Part shown: positions 8,298-15,771 of the stretch, in pieces
How the letters are laid out: each line of letters opens with the position of its first letter
How positions within the stretch are numbered: position 1 is the first letter of the stretch
Assembly: GCA_942492855.1 (NCBI GenBank)
Contig: OW818647.1
Location: 1,550,001-1,614,000, forward strand
Length of the DNA: 64,000 bases
Direction: 5' to 3'
From: G963677485 sp942492855
GTDB taxonomy: Bacteria > Armatimonadota > HRBIN16
Position numbers and translations under genes: made by a program
The notes under the pieces: generated by a model
Databases searched by the model: none
The model's input: the letters and a program-made list of their open reading frames with translations, nothing else
Told to the model about the DNA's origin: nothing

Positions 8298-8849
8298 TCA
8301 TCCATGCTCCAAACCCATCAACTTGGTCAATCTTTCCGAAATATCACCCAGGATGACTAGCCCTGCATACCTCTTACCCTTAAGCAGACATTGGATGGCA
8401 TATAGATCGCTGGGATACTCTAGGTCAGCTCGATGCACGTGCTTACGCTTATCAGTAACCACCAGAGCTGCACGCATACCGCTCTTTCCTTTGGAGCAGC
8501 GTGCGCATAACGGGGATTCATCCAGGGTAAATTGCAGTTCAGACTTTAGCTTGACGGCCAGCTTGTTCAGCTCCAGAAGGGTGCTGCGAGCCGACTCGAT
8601 ACCTTGGATGTAACCAACCATATTATCTGTAAAAACCACGCGGGCGCCGCATTTAGGGCAAAGGTAATCAACGCGGCTAGCCGGAGGGGCCACTCTGTAG
8701 CACATGGCGGACTGCACGACCTCGTAGCGTTCGGATTTCTCAAGCTGGGCTAGCCGTGCCTTGATTTGCTGTGCGGTTTGCAGCGGGATGCGGTCCACCT
8801 TTTCCGCCGCTTCACTATCGGTGATAGTCTTTACTGGCTTATTTCTCAT
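8298..8849 (-). CDS. Cys-rich zinc-ribbon-like protein, paralogue 2 of 3
   Basis: A 183-residue protein, very close to the neighbour at 7619-8179 over the first 70 residues (MRN.PVK, VDR.PLQTAQQIKARL, SERYEVVQSAMCY, RVDYLCPKCGAR). It then has the second Cys pair in LDESPLCARCSKGK. The five shared Cys (50, 64, 67, 115, 118) are all kept. The middle segment between the two CxxC pairs (about residues 71-105) and the C-terminus are more variable, as expected if the Cys knuckles form the conserved core. A 118-base gap separates it from paralogue 3 and about 20 bases from paralogue 1. Function unknown. Confidence 0.75.
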   Translation of the reverse strand: MRNKPVKTITDSEAAEKVDRIPLQTAQQIKARLAQLEKSERYEVVQSAMCYRVAPPASRVDYLCPKCGARVVFTDNMVGYIQGIESARSTLLELNKLAVKLKSELQFTLDESPLCARCSKGKSGMRAALVVTDKRKHVHRADLEYPSDLYAIQCLLKGKRYAGLVILGDISERLTKLMGLEHG

Positions 8850-8870
8850 AGCTTTCCCCTTCCTGGGATA

Positions 8871-9410
8871 TTACCATCCGATGAGGTTTTTTACCCGCTT
8901 TACATAGTAGCGCATCTGCGTGTCACCGAAAAACTGCCTGCCCTCGAAGAAGCAGATTAACAGTTCGATATCATACGAGTAACGCATGACGCTTTGCACC
9001 GGCTTGGATTTACCCTCGGCGGTGTTCAGCACGGCGTAGCCAGCCGGCTTTACCTTACCGCAGCGGGCACAGAGAGGGCTCTCATCAAGCGTAAATTTGA
9101 ACTCGCTTTTGATCCTGCTGCAGAGTAAATTTAGGTCCCTGATCTGCTTTCGAGTATCAGGCATATTCAGAATATACCTAGCCTTATCCCTATTGTATGC
9201 AGTGCGTGCACCACACTTTGGACACAGGTAGTCAGCGCGCTCGGGCGGCATGGCAGGCGAATAGCACATCGCCGTATTGACGATCTTGTAGTCCTGGCTG
9301 CGTTCCAACTGGGCAAGCCGGGCTCTGACCTGCTCGCGGTTGCGCAGGCTCACGCGGTCGATCATCTTACCGGCCTGTTCGCTGGTGATCTCCTTTGGTG
9401 ATGACGGCAT
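8871..9410 (-). CDS. Cys-rich zinc-ribbon-like protein, paralogue 1 of 3
   Basis: A 179-residue protein, the first gene of the leftward operon and the most divergent paralogue. It keeps TAMCY, the CPKCGART knuckle near residue 62 and LDESPLCARCGK near 110. It has extra Cys in the middle (LNLLCSRIK). A purine-rich GGGGGAGAAGGG stretch precedes the ATG. The C-terminus FFGDTQMRYYVKRVKNLIGW resembles the end of the siblings only in outline. Three tandem copies ahead of one radical SAM gene is the most unusual gene arrangement in the window. Function not recognised. Confidence 0.72.
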   Translation of the reverse strand: MPSSPKEITSEQAGKMIDRVSLRNREQVRARLAQLERSQDYKIVNTAMCYSPAMPPERADYLCPKCGARTAYNRDKARYILNMPDTRKQIRDLNLLCSRIKSEFKFTLDESPLCARCGKVKPAGYAVLNTAEGKSKPVQSVMRYSYDIELLICFFEGRQFFGDTQMRYYVKRVKNLIGW

Positions 9411-9611
9411 GAACCCTTCTCCCCCTTTGCAGAGTGTATGCTTTTATGACGGTATTCCGCGCCTTTGGTTACATTTCGGGCGGAGGCATCGCACGACCGT
9501 GCGGATGAGGCGACCAAGACCACGGACAATCACACTGGGGTGGGTTCGGGTTCCGTCCGCCTCTGTGCTCTCCGCGCCTCCGCGTGAGACACGGCCTCTT
9601 CTGCCGTCCGT
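9411..9611. other. Intergenic region with a short dispersed repeat
   Basis: Between the divergent Cys-rich operon and the riboswitch-controlled gene. It contains CTCTCCGCGCCTCCGCGTGAG near 9570-9590, also found near 45960-45985 and in part at 12556-12568. No gene is seen here. The rest of the 355-base gap holds the promoter and riboswitch listed next. Confidence 0.5.
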
Positions 9612-9640
9612 TTGACATCCCGCCGTAACCGGCCTAAAAT
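9612..9640 (+). promoter_or_regulatory. Near-consensus sigma-70 promoter for the AICAR transformylase gene
   Basis: Perfect -35 TTGACA (9612-9617), a 17-base spacer and TAAAAT (9635-9640). Transcription would begin near 9647, at the base of the riboswitch. Confidence 0.75.
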
Positions 9641-9642
9641 GA

Positions 9643-9719
9643 ACATGGCGCAACTGGCGGATACCGCGGAATGAACCGCAAGGGAGCGCTTCCATACACA
9701 AGCCGACCGCCTGGGCACA
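9643..9719 (+). promoter_or_regulatory. ZTP (pfl) riboswitch
   Basis: The segment carries both conserved halves of the pfl/ZTP motif: ACTGGCGGATACCGCGG (9653-9669), with the P2 stem CCGCGG..CCGC and then GGGAGCGC closing P1 against ATGGCGC, and, after a linker, CCGCCTGGGCA (9707-9717), the near-invariant 3' element that forms the pseudoknot. This class senses ZMP/ZTP, the AICAR nucleotides that build up when 10-formyl-tetrahydrofolate is short, and normally turns on purH and folate genes. The gene downstream is the enzyme that consumes AICAR. A weak TCACC-AAC-GCGTGA hairpin (about 9731-9745) sits just before the start region. The switching mechanism cannot be told by eye. Confidence 0.88.
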
Positions 9720-9765
9720 AATCCTCGCACTCACCAACGCGTGAAGGCGATTATGGAGACCTACT

Positions 9766-10944
9766 GTGCCAAAAAATGTCATCCCCCTCCGATACGGTAT
9801 CAACCCCAACCAGACACCCGCTCAGGTGATTCTGAACGACGATAGCCCGAAGTTCGAGGTGCTCAACGGCGCCCCGAGTTGCATCAACATCCTGGATGCC
9901 CTCAACGGCTGGCAACTGGTGCGCGAGCTGAAGCAGGCCCTGGGCTTGCCCGCGGCGGCCTCATTCAAGCACGTCAGTCCTGCCGGGGCTGCGGTGGCTC
10001 TGCCCCTGAGCGATGTGCTCAAGCAAGCCTACTTCGTGGACGACCTCAAGACGCTCTCACCCCTCGCCACAGCCTACGCACGGGCTCGAGGTGCTGACCG
10101 CATCTCCTCCTTCGGCGACTTCATCTCACTCAGCGATGTGTGCGACGTCTCCACCGCGAAGCTGATCAACCGCGAGATATCCGACGGCGTCATCGCACCC
10201 GGTTACGAGCCAGAGGCGTTGAAAATCCTGCAGAAGAAGCGCGGCGGCAGCTACCTGGTGCTGCAGATCGACCCCAGCTACGAGCCGCCCGTGATGGAGC
10301 GGCGTGAGCTTTTCGGCGTGGTGATCGAGCAGAAGCGCAACGACATCTGCCTTGATGCCTCAGCACTCAGCAACATCGTGACGAAGCAGGCATCCATGCC
10401 CGAGGACGCCGTGCGTGACTTGATCCTTTCGCTGATCGTGCTGAAGTATACGCAGTCCAACTCGGTCTGCTACGCCAAAGATGGGCAGGCGATCGGCATC
10501 GGGGCGGGTCAGCAGTCGCGAGTCCACTGCACACGTCTGGCGGGCGGCAAGGCGGATCTCTGGTGGCTGCGTCAGCACCCCAGGGTGTTGGGCCTGCAGT
10601 TCGCGAAGGGTGCCAACCGCGCGGAGATGAACAACACCATCGACCTGTTCCTGCTGGATGACATCACCGCCCCCGAGGAAGAGCTGCTGGCCGCAGGTAT
10701 CGAGGGCGAAGTGGCCAAACTTACTCGCGAGGAGAAGCGAGCTTGGCTGGATCAGCTCACCGGTGTGTCGCTGGGCTCGGACGCCTTCTTCCCCTTCCGC
10801 GACAGCATCGACCGCGCCGCCCGCAGCGGCGTGAAGTATGTGGCGCAGGCGGGCGGATCCAACCGCGATCAGCTTGTGATCGACGCGGCGGATGAATATG
10901 GCATGGTCATGGCCCTCAACGGCATCCGGCTGTTCCAGCATTAA
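9766..10944 (+). CDS. purH: Stand-alone AICAR transformylase (PurH C-terminal domain only)
   Basis: A 392-residue cytosolic enzyme that transfers a formyl group from 10-formyl-tetrahydrofolate to AICAR, the penultimate step of IMP synthesis. Family marks are SFKHVSPAGAAVA (catalytic K68-H69), QSNSVCYAKDGQAIGIGAGQ, DAFFPFRDSID and the terminal GGSNRDQLVIDAADEYGM. Ordinary PurH is about 510-530 residues because it starts with an IMP cyclohydrolase (MGS-like) domain. That domain is absent here and the protein starts directly with RYGINPNQ. The cyclisation step must come from another gene. GTG start with GGAG 9 bases upstream. Controlled by the ZTP riboswitch. Confidence 0.92.
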   Translation: MPKNVIPLRYGINPNQTPAQVILNDDSPKFEVLNGAPSCINILDALNGWQLVRELKQALGLPAAASFKHVSPAGAAVALPLSDVLKQAYFVDDLKTLSPLATAYARARGADRISSFGDFISLSDVCDVSTAKLINREISDGVIAPGYEPEALKILQKKRGGSYLVLQIDPSYEPPVMERRELFGVVIEQKRNDICLDASALSNIVTKQASMPEDAVRDLILSLIVLKYTQSNSVCYAKDGQAIGIGAGQQSRVHCTRLAGGKADLWWLRQHPRVLGLQFAKGANRAEMNNTIDLFLLDDITAPEEELLAAGIEGEVAKLTREEKRAWLDQLTGVSLGSDAFFPFRDSIDRAARSGVKYVAQAGGSNRDQLVIDAADEYGMVMALNGIRLFQH

Positions 10945-10958
10945 GGCTGGGCGATGCT

Positions 10959-10991
10959 CCCCCTTCCCGCATCGACGGTGCGGGAGGGGGG
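10959..10991 (+). terminator. Hairpin after the AICAR transformylase gene
   Basis: CCCCCTTCCCGCA pairs with TGCGGGAGGGGGG across a 7-base loop (one G-T pair). There is no T run, so it may act in mRNA stability or with Rho, not as an intrinsic terminator. Confidence 0.5.
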
Positions 10992-11069
10992 GTGTGGTGT
11001 GGGTGGCATAGATATATCAGCCACCGTATCTGGTAGGATTAACGGCTACTATTCCGTCAATACAGATGG

Positions 11070-11096
11070 TATAATTATATAACCCAATGGGTTATA
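11070..11096 (+). promoter_or_regulatory. Promoter and operator of the toxin-antitoxin pair
   Basis: TATAAT (11070-11075) is followed at once by the palindrome TATAACCC-AAT-GGGTTATA (11078-11096), 19 bases before the toxin start. A palindrome over the start of transcription is the expected site for autorepression by an XRE-type antitoxin. No good -35 is visible. Confidence 0.65.
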
Positions 11097-11114
11097 AATA
11101 ACCGAGGTCATATC

Positions 11115-11462
11115 TTGGATATCTCATTCCAAAATCGCAAGCTGGCCAAGCAGTTCAATGAGGAAACCGAGCTGGTGAGGGTTCATGGCCAGTTGCGGGC
11201 CAGGAAGATAAGTATTCGGTTGAAGGAGCTTCGAGCCGCCAACAGCCTGTATGACTTCTGGCCACCGAAAAGTGGTCCTGGTCGATGCCACGAACTCACA
11301 CAAGGCAAGCGTAAGGGCCAGCTTTCGGTCGATTTGGATCACCCTTACCGGTTGATATTCCTACCAGATCATGATCCGGTACCGCAGAAGGTCGATGGCG
11401 GGTTAGACTGGGAAAGGGTCACGGCAGTGCTGATATTGGGGGTGGAGGACACACATGAGTAA
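11115..11462 (+). CDS. higB: HigB-family toxin (RelE/HigB superfamily mRNA interferase)
   Basis: A 115-residue basic protein. It has LAKQFNEE near the N-terminus and a C-terminal part QLSVDLDHPYRLIFLPDHDP that matches the HigB/RelE core strands (the usual pattern is LSV.L..PYRLIF.P). The family cleaves mRNA on the ribosome. TTG start after a GAGG Shine-Dalgarno. The toxin comes before its antitoxin and overlaps it by 8 bases, the typical higBA order. Confidence 0.8.
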   Translation: MDISFQNRKLAKQFNEETELVRVHGQLRARKISIRLKELRAANSLYDFWPPKSGPGRCHELTQGKRKGQLSVDLDHPYRLIFLPDHDPVPQKVDGGLDWERVTAVLILGVEDTHE

Positions 11463-12567
11463 CACAGCAAGAAACACATACCAGCCAGATCACCTGGTGA
11501 CGCCCGGCGACGTCATCCAAGATCACCTTGACAGCCTTGGCATGAAGCAAATCGAGCTGGCGGACAGGCTGGGCATGACGGTCAAAACCATCAATGAGAT
11601 CATCAACGGAAAATCCCCCATCACCCATGAGACGTCGATAAAACTCGAGCGGGTCTTAGGGCGCCCATCTCATTATTGGAATAACCTCGAAAGCCAGTAT
11701 CAAGACGACAAAATCCGAATCCACGAGCAGCAGCGTCTTGAAGAGTCACTCGACTGGCTCAACCGTGTACCTGTATCTGAGATGGTCAGCCTGGGGTGGG
11801 TGCGTGAGTTCACCGACAAGTCGCAGCAACTGGATGAAATCTTGCGCTTTTATGGTGTATCGTCACCTGAGCAATGGCGAAATGTTTGGCTGAAACACCA
11901 GGTCGCGTTCAGACATACCAGCCGATATGCGGCGTGCGCCGAGAAGATATCGGCATGGCTCAGGCAGGGCGAAATCCTGGCGCAGCAGATATCTTGTGGA
12001 TCATACGAGGCCAAACAGTTTCAAGCCGTATTGGGAAGCCTCAGGCAGCTCACCAGCGAGCCGTTTGATCGGCTGGTGACGCAACTTCAAACACTGTGTG
12101 TAACCGCCGGAGTGGTGGTGGTATTCGTGCCGGAACTGCACGGAACCGGGGTATATGGGGCCACGCGATGGCTTGGAGACAAGCCGACCATCCAGCTCAG
12201 CCTTCGATACAAGAGCAATGACCATCTGTGGTTTACTTTCTTTCATGAGGCTGCTCATATCCTTAAGCATGGCCGCAAAGAGGTGTTCATTGAACAGGCA
12301 GGGCTGACAGATGACGAAGAGCTAGAGGCCGATGCGTTTGCCCAGAATCAACTGATACCTCCGGCAAAATACCGGCAATTTCTGTCAAAATGGGACGGAC
12401 GGTCGTTGGCTGTTATCGTGCGCTTCGCCGAGGAACTCGGCATCGCCCCCGGGATTGTGGTGGGACGTCTTCAGCACGATAGTCTGTTGCCCCACCAAAC
12501 GGGGAACAGGTTGAAGGTGTTTTACTGCGGAAACCTGCCGAAACTTGATGATGCCGCCTCCGCGTGA
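11455..12567 (+). CDS. higA: HigA-type antitoxin fused to an ImmA/IrrE metallopeptidase domain
   Basis: A 370-residue protein. Residues about 15-75 are an XRE helix-turn-helix of the HigA type (GDVIQDHLDSLGMKQIELADRLG, then KTINEIINGKSPI). After a helical middle, the C-terminal half is an ImmA/IrrE (DUF955) peptidase: the zinc motif H264-E-A-A-H268 (FFHEAAHILKHG) and the third ligand region DEELEADAFAQNQLIP. The DNA-binding half probably neutralises and autoregulates HigB through the palindrome upstream. The peptidase half could sense stress or degrade a partner protein, as IrrE and ImmA do. Such fused antitoxins are known but their enzymatic role is poorly defined. Confidence 0.85.
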   Translation: MSNTARNTYQPDHLVTPGDVIQDHLDSLGMKQIELADRLGMTVKTINEIINGKSPITHETSIKLERVLGRPSHYWNNLESQYQDDKIRIHEQQRLEESLDWLNRVPVSEMVSLGWVREFTDKSQQLDEILRFYGVSSPEQWRNVWLKHQVAFRHTSRYAACAEKISAWLRQGEILAQQISCGSYEAKQFQAVLGSLRQLTSEPFDRLVTQLQTLCVTAGVVVVFVPELHGTGVYGATRWLGDKPTIQLSLRYKSNDHLWFTFFHEAAHILKHGRKEVFIEQAGLTDDEELEADAFAQNQLIPPAKYRQFLSKWDGRSLAVIVRFAEELGIAPGIVVGRLQHDSLLPHQTGNRLKVFYCGNLPKLDDAASA

Positions 12568-12608
12568 GATGACCCCCCTGCCCGGTTTATACTGTAACGG
12601 GGGATATC

Positions 12609-13262
12609 GTGACACAAAACAACCTTGAGATCATCCAGCAATCCGCGGCGACGCCCGCTGATAATGTGATACTGGACCAGTACTACACGCAGATTTGCGG
12701 CAAAGAGGCCCGTCGGATTTTCCGCACCTGGTGGGGTGGACCGGTCGCCGTGGTGGCCGGCTGCAGCGAGAAGCTGGAGCAGGTGGCGAATTTACCGCAG
12801 TGCGAGGCGGAGGGGGTGCCGGTGTTCAAGCGCTTCACAGGCGGCGGCACCGTGGTGCAAACTCCCGACGTGCTGAACTTCTCCTACTCCATCCCCGCGC
12901 CTACCCGCGTGAACATCCTGGAGGCGTTCCGTACCACCGGAGAGGTGCTGATCGGCGCCCTCCAGCAGTTCGGCATCACCGCGCAGATGCAGGGCATCAG
13001 CGACATCGCTGTCGATGGCCGCAAGATATCAGGCAACGCGCAGGCCTGGAAGTGGAAGTCGGTACTGGTGCATGGCACGCTGCTGGTTGACATGGACATC
13101 GAGCTCATCGAACGGCTGCTGCTGCACCCTCCGAAAGAGCCGGACTACCGGCAGGGCAGGTCGCACCGCGAGTTCCTGACCAGCCTCCGGCAGTTGGGGG
13201 TCACCGCCAGCCACCAACAGATTGAGCAGGCGTTACTCGACGCGGCAAAAATCACCCTGTAG
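12609..13262 (+). CDS. Lipoate-protein ligase A family protein
   Basis: A 217-residue protein of the biotin/lipoate ligase fold. Visible motifs are the ligand loop KRFTGGGTVV, DIAVDGRKISGNAQ with the catalytic Lys, and LVHGTLLVDMD. HPPKEPDYRQGRSHREF matches the family C-terminal region. Members attach lipoate or octanoate to 2-oxoacid dehydrogenases or GcvH, and some are transferases of the LipM type. This one lacks the accessory C-terminal domain of E. coli LplA. GTG start after GGGGGAT, with TATACT at 12588-12593 as a likely -10. No lipoylated substrate gene lies nearby. Confidence 0.82.
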   Translation: MTQNNLEIIQQSAATPADNVILDQYYTQICGKEARRIFRTWWGGPVAVVAGCSEKLEQVANLPQCEAEGVPVFKRFTGGGTVVQTPDVLNFSYSIPAPTRVNILEAFRTTGEVLIGALQQFGITAQMQGISDIAVDGRKISGNAQAWKWKSVLVHGTLLVDMDIELIERLLLHPPKEPDYRQGRSHREFLTSLRQLGVTASHQQIEQALLDAAKITL

Positions 13263-13336
13263 TTTCGGTAAACTACACATGGGGGTGCTGCTAACCTGGT
13301 TACCGCCTCCTCAAACACTACTAAGAGGTATATCCC

Positions 13337-13699
13337 ATGGCTGAGATACAGAAATTTATCATAGAAATCCCTGAAATATGGATGCGGCGTTTCGTTGTGA
13401 TCGCAGACGACGAGGCCCAAGCCCGCGACCTGGCGGAGGATTTCTACCTCAACTTTTCCCTTAACGATGAGGCACTGGAAGACGACCTTCCCGAATACCT
13501 TCGCGACGCCGTGATGCTTCCCGATGAGGAGACCGCCATGGAGCTTTGGAACACCACCCCCAAAGACACATGGAACGTGGCGGACCTTGAGCAGTGGCTG
13601 GAAGCTGAAAAAGAACTGGGCGACGAGACCGGCGAATGCGGCGAAGAGGATTGTGGCGACTGCTGCGACTGCAACGGCAAAAAAACTGAAGGTGCGTAA
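13337..13699 (+). CDS. Acidic protein with a Cys-rich tail, coupled to the amidase gene
   Basis: A 120-residue protein of unknown family. It starts FIIEIPEIWMRRFVVIADDEAQARDLAEDF, a pattern like small alpha/beta domains. It is very acidic throughout and ends in a compact Cys cluster CGEEDCGDCCDC with five Cys in 12 residues. That tail could bind metal or a cofactor. AAGAGGT precedes the ATG. Its TAA overlaps the ATG of the next gene by one base (TAATG), so the two are translationally coupled and probably act together. I do not recognise it. Confidence 0.7.
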   Translation: MAEIQKFIIEIPEIWMRRFVVIADDEAQARDLAEDFYLNFSLNDEALEDDLPEYLRDAVMLPDEETAMELWNTTPKDTWNVADLEQWLEAEKELGDETGECGEEDCGDCCDCNGKKTEGA

Positions 13700-14598
13700 T
13701 GGGCTGTAACACGGAACTGAACCCCAACATCTACACCGGCGAATACTCCAGCCTGAAACTGGGCATGTGCCAGGTCTACACCGAGGCCTGGGCGGTGGAA
13801 TCCAACATTAAGAACGCACTGGCCTCCATCAATGAAGCCGCCGACAAGGGTGCGGAGCTGGTGATCACCCCGGAGTGCGTCATCCACGGCTACGGCTTTG
13901 AAGGTTTCAAAGACGGATTGTGGGAGGACACCATGCGCTGCGCGGTGCCGGCCGATGGTGAGGTGGTGGGACAGTTCCGTGAGCTCGCGAAGAAGCGGGG
14001 AATCCATCTGGTGCTGGGCTTTGCCGAGAGGGCGAACTCACAGAAGCTGCACAACTCAGCCGCGCTGATCAACCCCGCCGGCGAGATCGAATATATCTAC
14101 CGCAAGGTGCATTGCCGCGACTTTGAGAGCATCGACCACGGCAAGCTGTGGACCCCCGGCGACGGCTTTTATGCAGCCGATTGCCGGTTTGATCAGCGGA
14201 GCTACCGCATCGGCACCATGATCTGCTTCGACCGCGAGATCGCGGAAAGTGCGCGCTGCCTGAGGGCCCTCGGCAGCCAGCTCATCGCCTGCCCTCTGGC
14301 CTGCCCCACCAATGATTTCACCCAGAGCTATCAACGCGTTCATAACGAGGTCGTCACGCAGGTCCGCGCCGCGGAGAACGAGCTGTTCATCAGCGTGGTC
14401 AACCATGCAGGGCGGTTCAATGGCGGCAGCTTTGTGGTGGGTCCGTTTGGCGAGGTGGTGCATCAGATGGGTGCAGAACCCGGAGTGGCCGTGCTGGACA
14501 TCCCGCTTGGCGCCGTGAAGACGGCGTTCCACGATAACCCCATCGGCTGGATGGGCTGGGGCTTCCGCCGCCCCGAGGTTGCGAAGAGGTACCTGTAG
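13699..14598 (+). CDS. Carbon-nitrogen hydrolase (nitrilase superfamily)
   Basis: A 299-residue amidase-type enzyme with the complete catalytic triad: E59 in VITPECVIHGYG, K136 in IYRKVH and C176 in IGTMICFDREI. The family hydrolyses amides, carbamoyl groups or nitriles. The exact substrate is not readable here. The N-terminal 15 residues are extended relative to most members. It is translationally coupled to the acidic Cys-tailed protein before it. A short GGAGTTAGGAG heptamer stretch follows the stop. Confidence 0.88.
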   Translation: MGCNTELNPNIYTGEYSSLKLGMCQVYTEAWAVESNIKNALASINEAADKGAELVITPECVIHGYGFEGFKDGLWEDTMRCAVPADGEVVGQFRELAKKRGIHLVLGFAERANSQKLHNSAALINPAGEIEYIYRKVHCRDFESIDHGKLWTPGDGFYAADCRFDQRSYRIGTMICFDREIAESARCLRALGSQLIACPLACPTNDFTQSYQRVHNEVVTQVRAAENELFISVVNHAGRFNGGSFVVGPFGEVVHQMGAEPGVAVLDIPLGAVKTAFHDNPIGWMGWGFRRPEVAKRYL

Positions 14599-14602
14599 CG
14601 GA

Positions 14603-14634
14603 AGGAGTCAGGAGATGAGGAGTTAGGAGACAGA
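14603..14634. repeat. Short copy of the AGGAGTT heptamer repeat
   Basis: GGAGTCAGGAGATGAGGAGTTAGGAG is the reverse complement of units in the array at 6339-6548. Both copies start or end within a few bases of a stop codon. Confidence 0.6.
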
Positions 14635-14775
14635 ATGGGAACGGTTCTCAAAGCCCTCGGCCTGCTCGTCTTACTCATTTTGCTCGTCACACGTATCATA
14701 GGGCGGGTCATCCCCGCCCATGGCTATTCGCTACTTGCGCTTTCGGCGAAGGGCGAGGCCGCCCAGACTGCCTAG
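14635..14775 (+). CDS. Possible 46-residue single-pass membrane peptide
   Basis: ATG at 14635 is preceded by AGGAG (part of the heptamer repeat) and opens 46 codons beginning MGTVLKALGLLVLLILLVTR, a credible transmembrane helix. The 3' half overlaps the end of the convergent PEP-CTERM gene. It could be chance coding. No homologue recognised. Confidence 0.25.
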   Translation: MGTVLKALGLLVLLILLVTRIIGRVIPAHGYSLLALSAKGEAAQTA

Positions 14776-15369
14776 GCCCATGGTCAACATCACTATTGAA
14801 GCAGGCTCAGGAACGGGAGCTGCAACAATCTGCCCCGTCCACTGGCTGGAATAGCCTTTGTCCGTGCTCAGGTTGCTGAACTTGAAATCCACGTAGTCAT
14901 TTTCTTGTAGAAGCACATTGAAGTTCACATTGAACGGGTCGGTCCAGTTGCCCTCCATCACCCTCTCATCAATCATCTTGAAGGTCATGCCGTTGTAGCG
15001 GTATTGGGCCACTCTCACGCGTGCGCCTTGGTCTCCGTCATAAGGCGTGGTGGGGGTGATTGTCGCGGTGACGTTTGCCCAGCCCGCATACGGGCTGTGC
15101 CAGCTCATCACCGTACCATTACCGGGCTGTGCATCCATATCGATGGCCGAATTGGGCGTATCGCGTTGCATGGCGGTGACGGAATAAACCCACCGATAGC
15201 CGCTATATAGAATGCTGCCCTGCTCTACACCGTAGTAGAAGTTGTTGTCGCCTTGTGAGCTTGAGAAATCCCTGTATATGTCGGCCAAAACCTGAGGTGG
15301 GGCCGCATGTGCTGCCGAGGTTCCTAGGAGACATACTGCTGCGATGAGTGCTGGGATGGTGAATTTCAT
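14731..15369 (-). CDS. Secreted PEP-CTERM protein
   Basis: A 212-residue exported protein. Residues 1-22 are a signal peptide ending AHA. The C-terminus is a full PEP-CTERM sorting signal: VPEPAS, a hydrophobic helix (IVMLTMGLGSLGGLAL) and basic RRKRK. In this system an exosortase cuts at the PEP motif, and no exosortase gene is in the window. The middle is beta-rich (residues 30-180), rich in Trp, Tyr and Asn, and has no enzyme motif that I recognise. It probably has an extracellular or surface role. TATAGT at about 15408-15413 on the minus strand, within GGTATAGTAAC, is a likely -10, giving a 36-base leader. Confidence 0.85.
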   Translation of the reverse strand: MKFTIPALIAAVCLLGTSAAHAAPPQVLADIYRDFSSSQGDNNFYYGVEQGSILYSGYRWVYSVTAMQRDTPNSAIDMDAQPGNGTVMSWHSPYAGWANVTATITPTTPYDGDQGARVRVAQYRYNGMTFKMIDERVMEGNWTDPFNVNFNVLLQENDYVDFKFSNLSTDKGYSSQWTGQIVAAPVPEPASIVMLTMGLGSLGGLALRRKRK

Positions 15370-15771
15370 TGAACGGCTCCTGGTTGATTTGTTAGGTTCT
15401 ACATGTTACTATACCGGAAAGCTTCGCAGTCACCTTGAAAGGCGCTATATGCGATTTGGTTGACTACCGCTATGTCCGGGCTGTCTGTCAATAATCGAGC
15501 GATCATAGAGGTAATTGTCCGCGTCGATCTGGCGGATAGCCCTGGGTAATCCAATCTCCCGATTGGCCTCCTGTCAGGAGGTCTCACGCGAAGACGCGAA
15601 GAGCGCGAAGGAATGTAGCCTTCCCAACGCCCGCTGGAACGCGGGCAGGTATTGATCAGCGATGGGTGACAGTGACCGTACCGGGACGAAGTCGCGGACG
15701 GGCCACGGAACCGTCGCCCAATGCCGGTGGTGTGGATTGCAGGTGATCAGCCACTCTGCCGCGGGTTTGGT

